Shown: one piece after another, positions 18,338 through 27,404 of the stretch
How the letters are laid out: the number at the start of each line of letters is the position of its first letter
Numbering within the stretch: position 1 is the stretch's first letter
Assembly (NCBI RefSeq): GCF_000281975.1
Contig: NZ_AKKE01000009.1
Location: 1-64,000, forward strand
Length of the DNA stretch: 64,000 nt
Origin: Novosphingobium sp. AP12
GTDB lineage: Bacteria; Pseudomonadota; Alphaproteobacteria; Sphingomonadales; Sphingomonadaceae
Reading direction: 5' to 3'
Position numbers and translations under genes: made by a program
Notes under the pieces: generated by a model
Told to the model about the DNA's origin: nothing
The model's database searches: none
Seen by the model: the letters and a program-made list of their open reading frames with translations, nothing else

Positions 18338-20347
18338 ATGATAGAGGTCCGCCGTATCGCGCGCCGCCTGGCTTTTCTGGCGGCGGGTGTCAGCGCCATG
18401 CCGGCCATGGCGCAGGAGCGCGCCGTCGAGGTTCACGTTTCCCCCGAGGGCGACGACCGCAACCCCGGCACCGCAGCTCGGCCCGTCCGCTCGCTCCCCC
18501 GCGCGCAGGCGCTGGTCCGGCGCAGCAATGCCAGGGCCGACGTGACGGTGCTGCTCGGCGAGGGGACCTATCGGCTGGACGCGCCGCTGTCGTTCCGCCG
18601 CGCGGACGGGGGCCTGGGCGGCCATGCGGTCACGTGGAAGGCGGCCGAAGGCACGCATCCGACGATATCGGGCGGCATGGCGGTGACGGGGTTCAAGCCC
18701 TACGACGAGGAGCGCCGCATCTGGGTGGCCGACGTGCCCAAGGGCCTCGACACCCGGCAGGTCTGGGTCGACGGAACGCTGGCCGAGCGCCCGTGGGTGG
18801 AAATCCGCGCCGCCGACCTGAAGTTCGACGCGCAGGGCTTTACGATGGTCAACCCTAAGCTCGACTGGCTTTCCACGCTCGCGCGCCCGGACCGCGTCGA
18901 AATGGAGGCGACCGGCTTCTTCACCGACCGCATTTCGCCGGTGAAGGGGATCGAGGGCAAGCACGTCACGATGCAGCAGCCCGCCTGGGACAACAACACC
19001 TGGGGCTACGACACGATCTCCAAGCCGATCTTCCCCGACGACAGCCGCCTGTTCCTTTCGGGCGCGCTCGAGTTCGTGGGCAAGGCGAACGAGTGGCACT
19101 CGCGCCCCTACCAGTGGGTGATCGACCCGCAGGCGGGTAAGCTCTACCTGCGCATGAGGCTGGACGAGGACATCGCCGGGCGCGAGGTGATCATGCCCCG
19201 TCTCGAGGCGCTCGTCTCCATCGCCGGTACGCCGGATGCGCCGGTCGAGCGGCTGCGGTTCGAGGGCTTGCGCTTCTCGCATACGAGCTGGCTGGGCCCG
19301 TCACGCCCCACCGGCTATGCCAACCAGCAGAGCGGCGCGTTCCTTTACGAAACCACGTCGATCCGCCCCGCCGATGCCTGGCAGAGCTGCGGCTGGGGCT
19401 GCGTGGAGTTCGAATCCATGCGCCAGAAATGGCACCAGATGCCCGCCGCCGTGCAGGTCTCCGCCGCGCGCGACGTGACCTTCGCGGACAACACGTTCTC
19501 GCAATTGGGGCAGGTGGCGCTCGGCATCGGCAACGATGCCAATGCCAATCTTTCGGGCGTTGGGCTCGCGACGCAGGGCGTGCGCGTCACCCGCAACCGC
19601 TTTGCCGTGCTGTCGGGCAGCGCGGTCATGGCGGGAGGCGTGCGGATCGAGGCGCATCACCCGGATGACCCCAAGCTTGTCAACCGCGACATCGCGATCG
19701 AGGACAACACCATCGTCACCGTCAGCCAGGACTACAAGGACAATGCGGCGATCCTGACCACCTACATCACCGGCACGCGCATCGCGCACAACGACGTCAG
19801 CGATGCGCCGTACGACGGCATCGCCGTCGGCTGGGGCTGGGGCTACAACGACGCGGGCGGCAATCCGAACTACGACGAGAACGCGCACGGCTACGTCCAC
19901 AACACGAAGTTCACCACCCCCACGACGCTGCGCGACACGGTGGTCGAGGGCAACCGCATCCACGGCGTGAAGACTTGGTTCATGGACGGCGGGGCGATCT
20001 ACAACCTCTCGGCCAATCCCGGCTCGGTGATCCGCGGCAACCACATCTTCGACATCGGCAACAGGATCGCGATCTATCTCGACGAGGGATCGAAGCACTT
20101 CAAGATCACCGGCAACGTCGTCGAGACCGGCGGCAAGTGGCTCAACATCAACACCGCCGGAGCCATGTACAAGCGCCGCATCTCCACCGACAACGTGGCG
20201 ACCGGCAACTGGCATACCGTCAACACCACGGGGGGGCGCTGGCTGGAAGAGATCGGCAATACCGCGAAAGACAACCCGCTGGTGGCTGACCGCAACTGGC
20301 CCCCCGAGGCACAGGCCGTGATCGACGGCGCCGGGGTGCGCAAGTGA
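18338..20347 (+). CDS. Exported right-handed beta-helix protein, GH141-like
   Basis: A 669-residue protein with a Sec signal (basic start, LAFLAAGVSAMPAMAQ). VEVHVSPEGDDRNPGTAARP opens the typical N-terminal strand region of GH141/pectate-lyase-like helices, then a beta-sandwich insert, then beta-helix repeats from about residue 330 to 600 (VRVTRNRFAVLSG, IAIEDNTIVTVS, TRIAHNDVSDAPYDGIAVG, VIRGNHIFDIGNRIAIYLDEG). GH141 includes an alpha-L-fucosidase acting on rhamnogalacturonan II and a xylanase. With the fucose-type pathway beside it, fucosidase activity is plausible but unproven. Its stop overlaps the GH78 start by GTGA, so the two are translationally coupled. Confidence 0.72.
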   Translation: MIEVRRIARRLAFLAAGVSAMPAMAQERAVEVHVSPEGDDRNPGTAARPVRSLPRAQALVRRSNARADVTVLLGEGTYRLDAPLSFRRADGGLGGHAVTWKAAEGTHPTISGGMAVTGFKPYDEERRIWVADVPKGLDTRQVWVDGTLAERPWVEIRAADLKFDAQGFTMVNPKLDWLSTLARPDRVEMEATGFFTDRISPVKGIEGKHVTMQQPAWDNNTWGYDTISKPIFPDDSRLFLSGALEFVGKANEWHSRPYQWVIDPQAGKLYLRMRLDEDIAGREVIMPRLEALVSIAGTPDAPVERLRFEGLRFSHTSWLGPSRPTGYANQQSGAFLYETTSIRPADAWQSCGWGCVEFESMRQKWHQMPAAVQVSAARDVTFADNTFSQLGQVALGIGNDANANLSGVGLATQGVRVTRNRFAVLSGSAVMAGGVRIEAHHPDDPKLVNRDIAIEDNTIVTVSQDYKDNAAILTTYITGTRIAHNDVSDAPYDGIAVGWGWGYNDAGGNPNYDENAHGYVHNTKFTTPTTLRDTVVEGNRIHGVKTWFMDGGAIYNLSANPGSVIRGNHIFDIGNRIAIYLDEGSKHFKITGNVVETGGKWLNINTAGAMYKRRISTDNVATGNWHTVNTTGGRWLEEIGNTAKDNPLVADRNWPPEAQAVIDGAGVRK

Positions 20348-23300
20348 CCGGGCTCGATCGCCGCACACTGCTCAAGGGTGCGGGCGCTCTGGGCGCCGCT
20401 GCCGGGGTGCCGCTGCACTCGGCGCTGGCACAGGAGGCGGCGCCGCTGCGTATCGTCGATCTGCGCGCTGAGTCCCTGGTCGATCCCATCGGCCTGGACC
20501 AGCAGGACGTGCGCCTGTCGTGGCGGCTGGAAAGCGAGCGGCGCGGCGTGACGCAGGCGCGCTGCGAAGTGCAGGCGGCCTCGTCCCTGGCGTTGCTGGA
20601 GGCGGGAACGCCCGACCTATGGCACGCGGGCGAAGTGCTCACCCAGCGTAGCATGGACATGGGTTGGCTCGGCGCGCCGCTCAAGTCGCGGCAGAAGGTC
20701 TACTGGCGCGTACTCGTGCGGGACGACGCCGGCGCGCGGGCAACCAGCCCCGTCGCGAGCTTCGAGATAGGGCTTCTCGACAAGGCGGACTGGCAGGCGC
20801 AATGGATCGAGGCGCAGACGGACCTCGAACGGGCGGACCGCGCCGCAGGTCTCGTCTGGATGCGCGGCGATCGCACGCAGGACGAAAGCCCACGCTTCTT
20901 CCGCATGGCCTTCGACCTCGCCAAGGCGGAGGAAGTGACGCTGTTCACCGCCGCCAACTTCAAGTCGACGCTCTGGCTCGACGGCGCGCAAGTCGAGGTC
21001 CCGGTCGGCTTCAAGCGCTTCGGCATCGACCCGGTGGCAGTGACCACGCGCCGCCTCGAGGCGGGCCACCATGTGCTCGGCTTCCGAGTGGAAAACCCGC
21101 GCGGGTTCAACGGCCCCAAGATCCACGAGATCGCCGCCACGGCAATGATCCGCGCCGGCGACCGGCGCATCACCAGCGGGACGATGCGCACCTCCGTCCA
21201 TGCCCCCGACGGCTGGTCTGCCGTGTCTTTCGACGATGCGCGCTGGGAGCAGGCGGCCCGCTCCGCCGACCAGCCGCAGGCCTGGCCGCGCAGCGGCGCC
21301 TACATGTTGCGGCGTGAGTTCAAGGTTGCCAAGCCGGTGCGCCAGGCGCGCCTGCGCATGACGGCGCTCGGCGCTTACGTGGCCGAGATCAACGGCCAGC
21401 GCATCAGCGACGTCTGCCTCGCGCCCGAAAGCAGCGATTTCCGCCTGACCGCCCTTTACCGCACGTATGACGTGACCGCGCTGCTGCGCTCCGGTCCCAA
21501 CGCCATCGGCGCGATGCTGGGCGAGGGCTGGTACGGCAGCTATCACGCGCCGGCCGGGCGCTATGCCTTCGGTGATCCGCCGCTGCGGCTGTTCGCGCAG
21601 CTGGAGATCGAGCACACGGACGGCACCCGCTCGCTCGTGGTGACGGACAAGGACTGGCAGCTGCACACCGAAAGCCCGGTGACCCAGGCCGAAATCTACT
21701 ACGGCGAGGACTACGACGCCCGCCTGGAACAGCCCGGCTGGTCGAGCCCCGGTTTCCGGGGGAAGGGCTGGGTGCCCGCCCGCATCGGCAAGACCCCGCC
21801 CTGCGCGCTCGTGGCTCACGTCGGCCCGCCGCTGCGCCCGATCGAGCGCATGGCTGCGAAGTCGATCATCAGCTTCGACGGCGACCGGCACGTCGTCGAT
21901 TTCGGGCAGAACTTCGCGGGCTGGGTGGAACTGAAGGCCACCGGAACGGCGGGGCAGCAGGTATCGCTGAAGTTCGCCGAGATCCTCGGGCCGGACGGCC
22001 GCGTCGACCAGGCCAACTTGCGCTCGGCGCGCTGCGCCTGTCTCTACACCCTGCGCGGCGATCCGGCTGGCGAGACGTACCAACCGCACCTCACCTATTT
22101 CGGCTTCCGCTATGTCGAGGTCAGCGGGCTCGGCCGCGCGCCCACGGCGGCCGCAGTCGCGGGCATCGTCGTCTCCAGCGCCTTGCCCGAGACCGGCCGC
22201 CCGCTGATCGAGAACCGGATCATCCAGGGCCTGTGGCAGAACAGCCGCTGGAGCCAGCGCTCCAACTTCTTCGGCGTCCCCACCGATTGCCCGCAGCGCG
22301 ACGAGCGTCTTGGCTGGACTGGCGACGCCAACGTGTTCTGGGACGCGGCGGCCTTCACGATGGATGTCGGCCCCTTCACCCGCCGCTTCATGGGCGACAT
22401 GCGCGACGCGCAAGGGGAGCGCGGAGAGTTTCCGGACTATGCGCCTTCGGGCTGGCGCGACCAGTTGCTCGGCGCCTCGCCCGGCTGGGCGGATGCGGGG
22501 GTGATCCTGCCGTGGACGGTCTGGCAGCGCTACGGCGACACCTCCATCGTCGAGCGCAACTGGTCGGCGATGACCCGCTACATGCGCTTCATCGCCGACA
22601 ACAACCCGGACCACGTCTGGCGTGCCTTGCGCGGCTACGACTACGGCGACTGGGTCGCTCTCGACGCCAAGGAACCGGGCGACGAGACCACGCCCAAGGA
22701 CCTCATCGCTACGGCCATGTGGAAACGCTCGGCCGACGCGATGGCGCAGATGGCGCGCGGGGCGAAGCGCCAGCCGGAAGCGGAGCGATACGAGCAGCTG
22801 TCAAAGGAAATTGCTGGAGCATTCGCCGCAGCATTCGTGAGGCCCGACGGCAGCCTCGGCAACGGATCGCAATGCGGGTATATCCTAGCGCTGCGCTTCG
22901 GGCTGGTGCCCGAGAACTTACGCGCGGCGGCGACGGCGAAGCTGGTGGCCGACATCCGGCGGCGCGGCACGCTGCTGTCCACTGGGTTCCTCGGCACTCC
23001 CTTCAGCCTCGATGCACTGGCGGAACAAGGCGAGCATAGGCTGGTCTACGACCTGCTGCTGCGCACGGCGTTCCCGTCCTGGGGCTACATGATCGCCAAG
23101 GGCGCGACGACGATCTGGGAGCGCTGGAACGCCGACATGGCGGACCCGTCGATGAACTCGTACAACCACTATGCGCTAGGCGCGGTGACGGGCTTCGTGT
23201 TCCGCCGCATCGCCGGGATAGACCCGCTGGACGCCGGCTTCCTCAAGTGGCGCTTCGACCCGGTGCTCGACCCGCGCCTGCCGCGCGGCGGGGCGAGCTA

Positions 23301-23541
23301 CGACAGCGTACTGGGGCGCATTGTCACCGACTGGACGTTCGCGGCCGGACGCTTCGAGGCGCGGATCGTGGTGCCGGCCAACTCGCGCGCGCAGGTGTGC
23401 CTGCCAGCACGGTCCTCAGAGGCGGTGCGCGAGGGTGGCCGGCCGGTCATGGGCGCGCCGGGGATCGATGTCGGCGGCGTGCGCGGTGACCGCTTCGTGG
23501 TGGAAGTCGGTTCGGGCGAGTATCATTTCACCGCGGGATAG
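20344..23541 (+). CDS. Alpha-L-rhamnosidase, GH78
   Basis: A 1065-residue enzyme releasing terminal alpha-L-rhamnose from pectin fragments or flavonoid glycosides. The N-terminus DRRTLLKGAGALGAAAG is a twin-arginine signal, so it is probably folded before export. Fibronectin-like and beta-jelly-roll domains cover residues 40-630, with LGEGWYGSYHAPAGRYAFG typical of the N-terminal rhamnosidase domain. The (alpha/alpha)6 catalytic domain holds TDCPQRDERLGWTGDA near 647-661 with the acidic catalytic residues, and ends in a C-terminal beta-sandwich. The GTG start overlaps the preceding stop. Last gene of the forward unit. Confidence 0.93.
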   Translation: MTGLDRRTLLKGAGALGAAAGVPLHSALAQEAAPLRIVDLRAESLVDPIGLDQQDVRLSWRLESERRGVTQARCEVQAASSLALLEAGTPDLWHAGEVLTQRSMDMGWLGAPLKSRQKVYWRVLVRDDAGARATSPVASFEIGLLDKADWQAQWIEAQTDLERADRAAGLVWMRGDRTQDESPRFFRMAFDLAKAEEVTLFTAANFKSTLWLDGAQVEVPVGFKRFGIDPVAVTTRRLEAGHHVLGFRVENPRGFNGPKIHEIAATAMIRAGDRRITSGTMRTSVHAPDGWSAVSFDDARWEQAARSADQPQAWPRSGAYMLRREFKVAKPVRQARLRMTALGAYVAEINGQRISDVCLAPESSDFRLTALYRTYDVTALLRSGPNAIGAMLGEGWYGSYHAPAGRYAFGDPPLRLFAQLEIEHTDGTRSLVVTDKDWQLHTESPVTQAEIYYGEDYDARLEQPGWSSPGFRGKGWVPARIGKTPPCALVAHVGPPLRPIERMAAKSIISFDGDRHVVDFGQNFAGWVELKATGTAGQQVSLKFAEILGPDGRVDQANLRSARCACLYTLRGDPAGETYQPHLTYFGFRYVEVSGLGRAPTAAAVAGIVVSSALPETGRPLIENRIIQGLWQNSRWSQRSNFFGVPTDCPQRDERLGWTGDANVFWDAAAFTMDVGPFTRRFMGDMRDAQGERGEFPDYAPSGWRDQLLGASPGWADAGVILPWTVWQRYGDTSIVERNWSAMTRYMRFIADNNPDHVWRALRGYDYGDWVALDAKEPGDETTPKDLIATAMWKRSADAMAQMARGAKRQPEAERYEQLSKEIAGAFAAAFVRPDGSLGNGSQCGYILALRFGLVPENLRAAATAKLVADIRRRGTLLSTGFLGTPFSLDALAEQGEHRLVYDLLLRTAFPSWGYMIAKGATTIWERWNADMADPSMNSYNHYALGAVTGFVFRRIAGIDPLDAGFLKWRFDPVLDPRLPRGGASYDSVLGRIVTDWTFAAGRFEARIVVPANSRAQVCLPARSSEAVREGGRPVMGAPGIDVGGVRGDRFVVEVGSGEYHFTAG

Positions 23542-23557
23542 AGACAAATAGCTCCGG

Positions 23558-23590
23558 CATTGCGAGCGCAGCGGAACTGCTCTCGCAATG
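23558..23590. terminator. Bidirectional terminator-like hairpin between convergent hydrolase genes
   Basis: CATTGCGAGCGCAG and CTGCTCTCGCAATG pair over 14 positions with one mismatch around a 5-base loop. It lies between the GH78 stop and the GH2 stop. Confidence 0.65.
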
Positions 23591-23599
23591 CTCGGGTAG

Positions 23600-25654
23600 T
23601 CAGGGCCGCGTCACCCAGTTCCATTCCACCGCATCGCCGAGCGCACCCGAGCGCGCTTCCACCCGGTTCGTGCCCGGCGCGAGGTCGATGGTCCAGGCGG
23701 CGATGTGGTCCTCCACCGGCACCTTGGTCCATGCCGCGCCGTTCAGGCGCATCTCCACCTCCGCACGGTTGGTGAACACCTGTGCCACAACCTGCTGCGT
23801 ACGCTTGTTCACGTCGCGGCGGCTGGCGATGTGCAGCATGGGCGTGTCCGACCAGTTCGCCTGGTACCAGTACCATGCGTCCTTGCGCACCTTGCGGTCC
23901 TCGGTGACGAGCCCCTTGTCGTTGATCGCCGGGCGGTCCCCCTCGTTGCGTTTGAACGAGGGGTAGTCGATGCCGACCCACACGAAGGTGGACCACAGGA
24001 ACGGCCGCTTCTTCATCTCGCGCCAGTGCTTGACGTGGAAGTCGGTCTGGTACTGTTCCGGGTGCCAGTAACCGTTGGATTCCGGGCGTTTCATGACCGG
24101 GTCTTCCTGGTGCAGCACGCTGGCACCCGCGCCGTATTCGCTGACGCCGATGGGGCGAGTGGGCAGCTTGGCGTGGAGTTCGTCCGCCCAAGGGCCGATA
24201 TCCTCCGACTTGGTCCAGTACCACCCGAAGTAGCGGTTGTAGGACACCGTGTCGCTGTGCTGGGCGATGGGGTCGCCGTCTTCGAGGCAGCAGTGTGCGT
24301 AAGTCGTCGGCCGCGTCGGGTCGAGCGTCTTAGCGGTCGCCTGCAGTTCAGTGAGGATGCGGTTGGAGGCCGCGTCCGACTTGCGGATTTCGTTGCCGAT
24401 GCCCCACAGCGCCACGGACGGGTGGTTGCCGGTCTGCGTGATAAGCTCCCGCATCTGCTCGACGAGGTTCTCTCGAAAGGCGTCGGAAGGATCGTGGTCG
24501 TCGATCAGCGGCACTTCGGTGAGCACCAGCAAGCCGAGTTCGTCGGCCCGCTCGTAGACACGGCTCGGGTGCTGCATGTGGGCGAGGCGCAGGCCCGTGG
24601 CGCCCATCTCGGCGAACAGGCCGAGGTCCTCGTCGATCTCGGCGTCGGTCACCACCGGCCCCCGCCCGAAGCGCGTTGGAAGCTGGAGGTTCACCCCATG
24701 CAGCGGGTAGGGCGCGCCGTTGAGCAGGAACGTGCCGTCCTTACGGACCGCGACCGTACGCACGCCCAGGGGCACGCTCGTACTGTCGACCAAGCGGCCG
24801 TTCTCGGTGATGTCAGTGACGACGCGGTAGAGGTACGGTGCCTTAACGCCCTGCCACAACCGCGCATTGCGCAGGGCGAGGGACTGGTCGAGCTTGCCGG
24901 TCGCGCCCGCCGCCAGTTGCATCGGCCGGGCAGCCCGCGCGACCACCTTGCCCGATGCGTCGAGGATACGACTGGCGACGGCGAAGTTGGCCGGCGCGCT
25001 GCGGTCGTTGTTTAAGGATACCGACAACGCTACCGCCGCGTCGCGCCCCTTCAGCGCCGTGGTGCGGGCCTGTACGCCCGGTCCCGCGTGGTCGAGGCGA
25101 TCGAACGCGAGGCCGTCCTCCTCGATCAGGGCGACCGGGCGGGCCAGGCCGCCGAAAACGTTGAAGTCCCCATTGAGCGGCGCGATCTGCGTGTCGCGCG
25201 CATTGTCCACTCGCACCGCGAGCAGGTTGGGGCCGTCGCGCAGCGCGTCCGTGGCATCGAATCGGAACGCGCCGTAGCCTCCCTGGTGCGCACCAAGGCG
25301 CTTACCGTTCAGCCAGACTTCGGCCTTGAGCGAAACACCGGCGAAGTCGATCAGATAGCGTTTCCCGACCTCGGGGCGGCCCTGGAAGTTCAGGCGATAC
25401 CACGCCGGACCGCGGTAGTAGACGCCCTCCGGCTCGCCGCGCGCCTTCGCGCCGCCGATGCCGGAATCGGCGGCGTTGTAGGTGTGCGGGACCGAGACGA
25501 CCTGCCATGCGCGGTCGTCGAAGGCGGGAGCCTCGGCGCCGGCGGCGTCGGCCTTCACGAAGTGCCAGCCTTCCGTCAGCGGGCGCTCGCTGGCGGCCAG
25601 GACCGGCAGGGGCGCGGAAGCGAGCAGGGCGGCGAGGAAAGGTCGCAGAAGCAT
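23600..25654 (-). CDS. GH2 beta-galactosidase/beta-glucuronidase-type hydrolase, exported
   Basis: A 684-residue GH2 enzyme. The signal peptide MLLRPFLAALLASAPLPVLA directs export. Then come the sugar-binding domain (FDDRAWQVVSVPHTYN, WLNGKRLGAHQGGYGAFRFD), an immunoglobulin-like domain and the TIM barrel. The acid/base Glu is about residue 422 (WGIGNEIRKSD) and the nucleophile Glu about 506 (GVSEYGAGAS). Activity may be beta-galactosidase, beta-glucuronidase or another GH2 type. The start is 11 bases after the GH28 stop, so the two are cotranscribed. An apparent longer open frame running upstream through the GH28 gene is a different reading frame and is not coding. Confidence 0.9.
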   Translation of the reverse strand: MLLRPFLAALLASAPLPVLAASERPLTEGWHFVKADAAGAEAPAFDDRAWQVVSVPHTYNAADSGIGGAKARGEPEGVYYRGPAWYRLNFQGRPEVGKRYLIDFAGVSLKAEVWLNGKRLGAHQGGYGAFRFDATDALRDGPNLLAVRVDNARDTQIAPLNGDFNVFGGLARPVALIEEDGLAFDRLDHAGPGVQARTTALKGRDAAVALSVSLNNDRSAPANFAVASRILDASGKVVARAARPMQLAAGATGKLDQSLALRNARLWQGVKAPYLYRVVTDITENGRLVDSTSVPLGVRTVAVRKDGTFLLNGAPYPLHGVNLQLPTRFGRGPVVTDAEIDEDLGLFAEMGATGLRLAHMQHPSRVYERADELGLLVLTEVPLIDDHDPSDAFRENLVEQMRELITQTGNHPSVALWGIGNEIRKSDAASNRILTELQATAKTLDPTRPTTYAHCCLEDGDPIAQHSDTVSYNRYFGWYWTKSEDIGPWADELHAKLPTRPIGVSEYGAGASVLHQEDPVMKRPESNGYWHPEQYQTDFHVKHWREMKKRPFLWSTFVWVGIDYPSFKRNEGDRPAINDKGLVTEDRKVRKDAWYWYQANWSDTPMLHIASRRDVNKRTQQVVAQVFTNRAEVEMRLNGAAWTKVPVEDHIAAWTIDLAPGTNRVEARSGALGDAVEWNWVTRP

Positions 25655-25665
25655 CGGGGAAACCC

Positions 25666-27291
25666 TTAGGAAAGTTTGGTGACGTCGCCGATGGCGATGC
25701 CGCTGCTGGCGGTGGAGCGGACCGCATCGCTGCGGTCGCGGGTGGAGCGCAGGCCGTCGACCACCGCGCCGGCCACGTCGTCGAACACCACGGCCGGACG
25801 CGCGTCGGGCGCGGCGACGCCGAAGGTGACGTCCTTCAGCACCACGTTGCGGGCGTGGCGCACGTAGAGGCCGTGCGCCGGGAACGTGCCCATGAAGCTC
25901 GGCTCGAGGCTGGAGGCAGGGCGTTCCGGGATCGACCGTGCGGCGTCCTCGGCCGTGCCGCCGCCGGCCGATCGGACATGTACGTCGGAGAGGGTCACAT
26001 CCTCGACCGGCTGACCGGGATTGCCGACGATACCACAGGCGTAGGGGCCCGGCGCGCCCGAGACATTGATGCCGGAGAAGCGCACCCGCCGCACCCGGGA
26101 CGGGCCGGTCCCCACCGGCGCGCGGTTGCGCGCAGCGAGGCGCACGAAGATCGGATGGTTGACCGGATTGCGCAGGTTGATGTCGCGGAAGGTCACGTCC
26201 TCCAGCACGCCGCCGTCGATCGCGCCCAGCTGCAGCCCGCGCGTGTTGTCGCAGGTGCAGTCCGCGATCAGGATATTGCGGAACCCCGTGGCGGAGTCGG
26301 TGCCCAGCTTGATCCGGCCCAGCACGCCCACGTCGTCCACAGAGCGGTAGGGCGAGGGCCGATAGGTGCCGTCCACCAGCGATCCTAGGTCGTAGCCGCT
26401 GGTCTTGCAGCCGATCACAGAGACTTCCTCGCAAAACACCGGCTCGTTCAGCGCGTAGCTGCTCTTGAGCACGATGGCGTCGTCCTTGGGCGCGTTGACC
26501 ACGCAGGCCGTCACGCGCACGTCGCGGCAGCAGTCGATGTCGATGCCGTCGCGGTCGGTGTCGACGGTGAGGTTGTCGATCGTCACATTGCGCGATCCCA
26601 GCACGTAGCAGGCGAAGTGGCCGCCCTGCAGGATCGTGAAGTCGCGCAACAGGACGTTGCGGCAGCGCTTGAGTGCCACCGCCTTGTTGCCGCGCCCTTC
26701 GTAGGCCATCTCGCGCGGGATGGCGCGGCGCGCGGCGTCGGCGGACAGGCCCTGTTCCTCCGGCGACTTCCAGCCGGCGATCCCGTGCCAGCGCGGTGCC
26801 GGTCCCTCGCGGTCGAGGCCGAGGCCGTGGATCATCCCGCGGCCGATGATGGCCACATCGGTCAGGTCGATGCCATAGATGAGCGCATTGCGAAAATGGG
26901 CGACGCCATAGTCGATGTATTGCTCCTCGTAGACGCCTTCGGGCAGGTCGTAGGCGCCCTTGTGGCGGCGCGGATCGGCAGCCTCGATCACGCTGCCCGG
27001 CATCAGCAGCAAGGTGACGTGGCTGCGCAGGCGGATCGAAAAGCACAGGTAATGGCCTGGAGGCACGACGACCGTGCCGCCCCCGGCGTCGCCGGCGGCG
27101 GCGATGGCGCGGTTGAAGGCGTCGGAATCGATCGCTGTGCCGTCGCCTCTGGCGCCCTGGTCGCGGACGTCGTGGAAGCCGGAGAGGGACCCGGCAGCGC
27201 GTACCGGCGCGGCGCTCATCGCGAAAGCCGCGCCCATGCCCAACGTCATGGCGCGGCGGCTGAACTCCGCCCGTTCGATCACGCGGTTCAA
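25666..27291 (-). CDS. GH28 polygalacturonase/rhamnogalacturonan hydrolase-type protein
   Basis: A 541-residue beta-helix hydrolase with a twin-arginine signal (FSRRAMTLGMGAAFAMSAAP). GH28 landmarks are visible: DTDRDGIDID near residue 247 in place of NTDG, DDAIVLKS near 268, and LGRIKLGTDS near 321 (the RIK motif). The GHG motif is not obvious. It probably acts on galacturonate linkages of pectin, possibly as an exo-enzyme. The first codon is TTG close to an AGGA; a GTG nine bases downstream is an alternative with better spacing. Directly upstream lies a large palindrome, so this GH28-GH2 unit has its own operator. Confidence 0.85.
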   Translation of the reverse strand: MNRVIERAEFSRRAMTLGMGAAFAMSAAPVRAAGSLSGFHDVRDQGARGDGTAIDSDAFNRAIAAAGDAGGGTVVVPPGHYLCFSIRLRSHVTLLLMPGSVIEAADPRRHKGAYDLPEGVYEEQYIDYGVAHFRNALIYGIDLTDVAIIGRGMIHGLGLDREGPAPRWHGIAGWKSPEEQGLSADAARRAIPREMAYEGRGNKAVALKRCRNVLLRDFTILQGGHFACYVLGSRNVTIDNLTVDTDRDGIDIDCCRDVRVTACVVNAPKDDAIVLKSSYALNEPVFCEEVSVIGCKTSGYDLGSLVDGTYRPSPYRSVDDVGVLGRIKLGTDSATGFRNILIADCTCDNTRGLQLGAIDGGVLEDVTFRDINLRNPVNHPIFVRLAARNRAPVGTGPSRVRRVRFSGINVSGAPGPYACGIVGNPGQPVEDVTLSDVHVRSAGGGTAEDAARSIPERPASSLEPSFMGTFPAHGLYVRHARNVVLKDVTFGVAAPDARPAVVFDDVAGAVVDGLRSTRDRSDAVRSTASSGIAIGDVTKLS

Positions 27292-27300
27292 TTCCTGCTC

Positions 27301-27341
27301 CCTAAGACTTATGTTGTATGACGTATTACATAAGTCTTAGG
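27301..27341. promoter_or_regulatory. 41-bp hyphenated palindrome upstream of the GH28-GH2 unit
   Basis: CCTAAGACTTATGT and ACATAAGTCTTAGG are perfect 14-bp arms around the 13-base centre TGTATGACGTATT. The centre plus inner arms on the minus strand read TAATACGTCATACAAC, related to the shared operator of the locus. It ends about ten bases before the GH28 start, so it can act as an operator or as a leader hairpin. No T-run follows. Confidence 0.7.
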
Positions 27342-27404
27342 CGGATGCCAAGAGCGACCTTGGTCATCTTCGGAAAGGAGTGTGCTGATAGGTCAGACGC
27401 CACT

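Noticed and set aside
20617..22614. A long reverse open frame opposite the rhamnosidase gene
   Set aside because: It lies wholly within the GH78 coding sequence and has no recognisable domain or ribosome site.
23600..27046. A single open frame of 1148 codons spanning the GH2 gene and most of the GH28 region
   Set aside because: Only the last 684 codons have a signal peptide and GH2 domains. The upstream part is arginine- and proline-rich and overlaps the real GH28 frame, which has full family motifs and its own stop.
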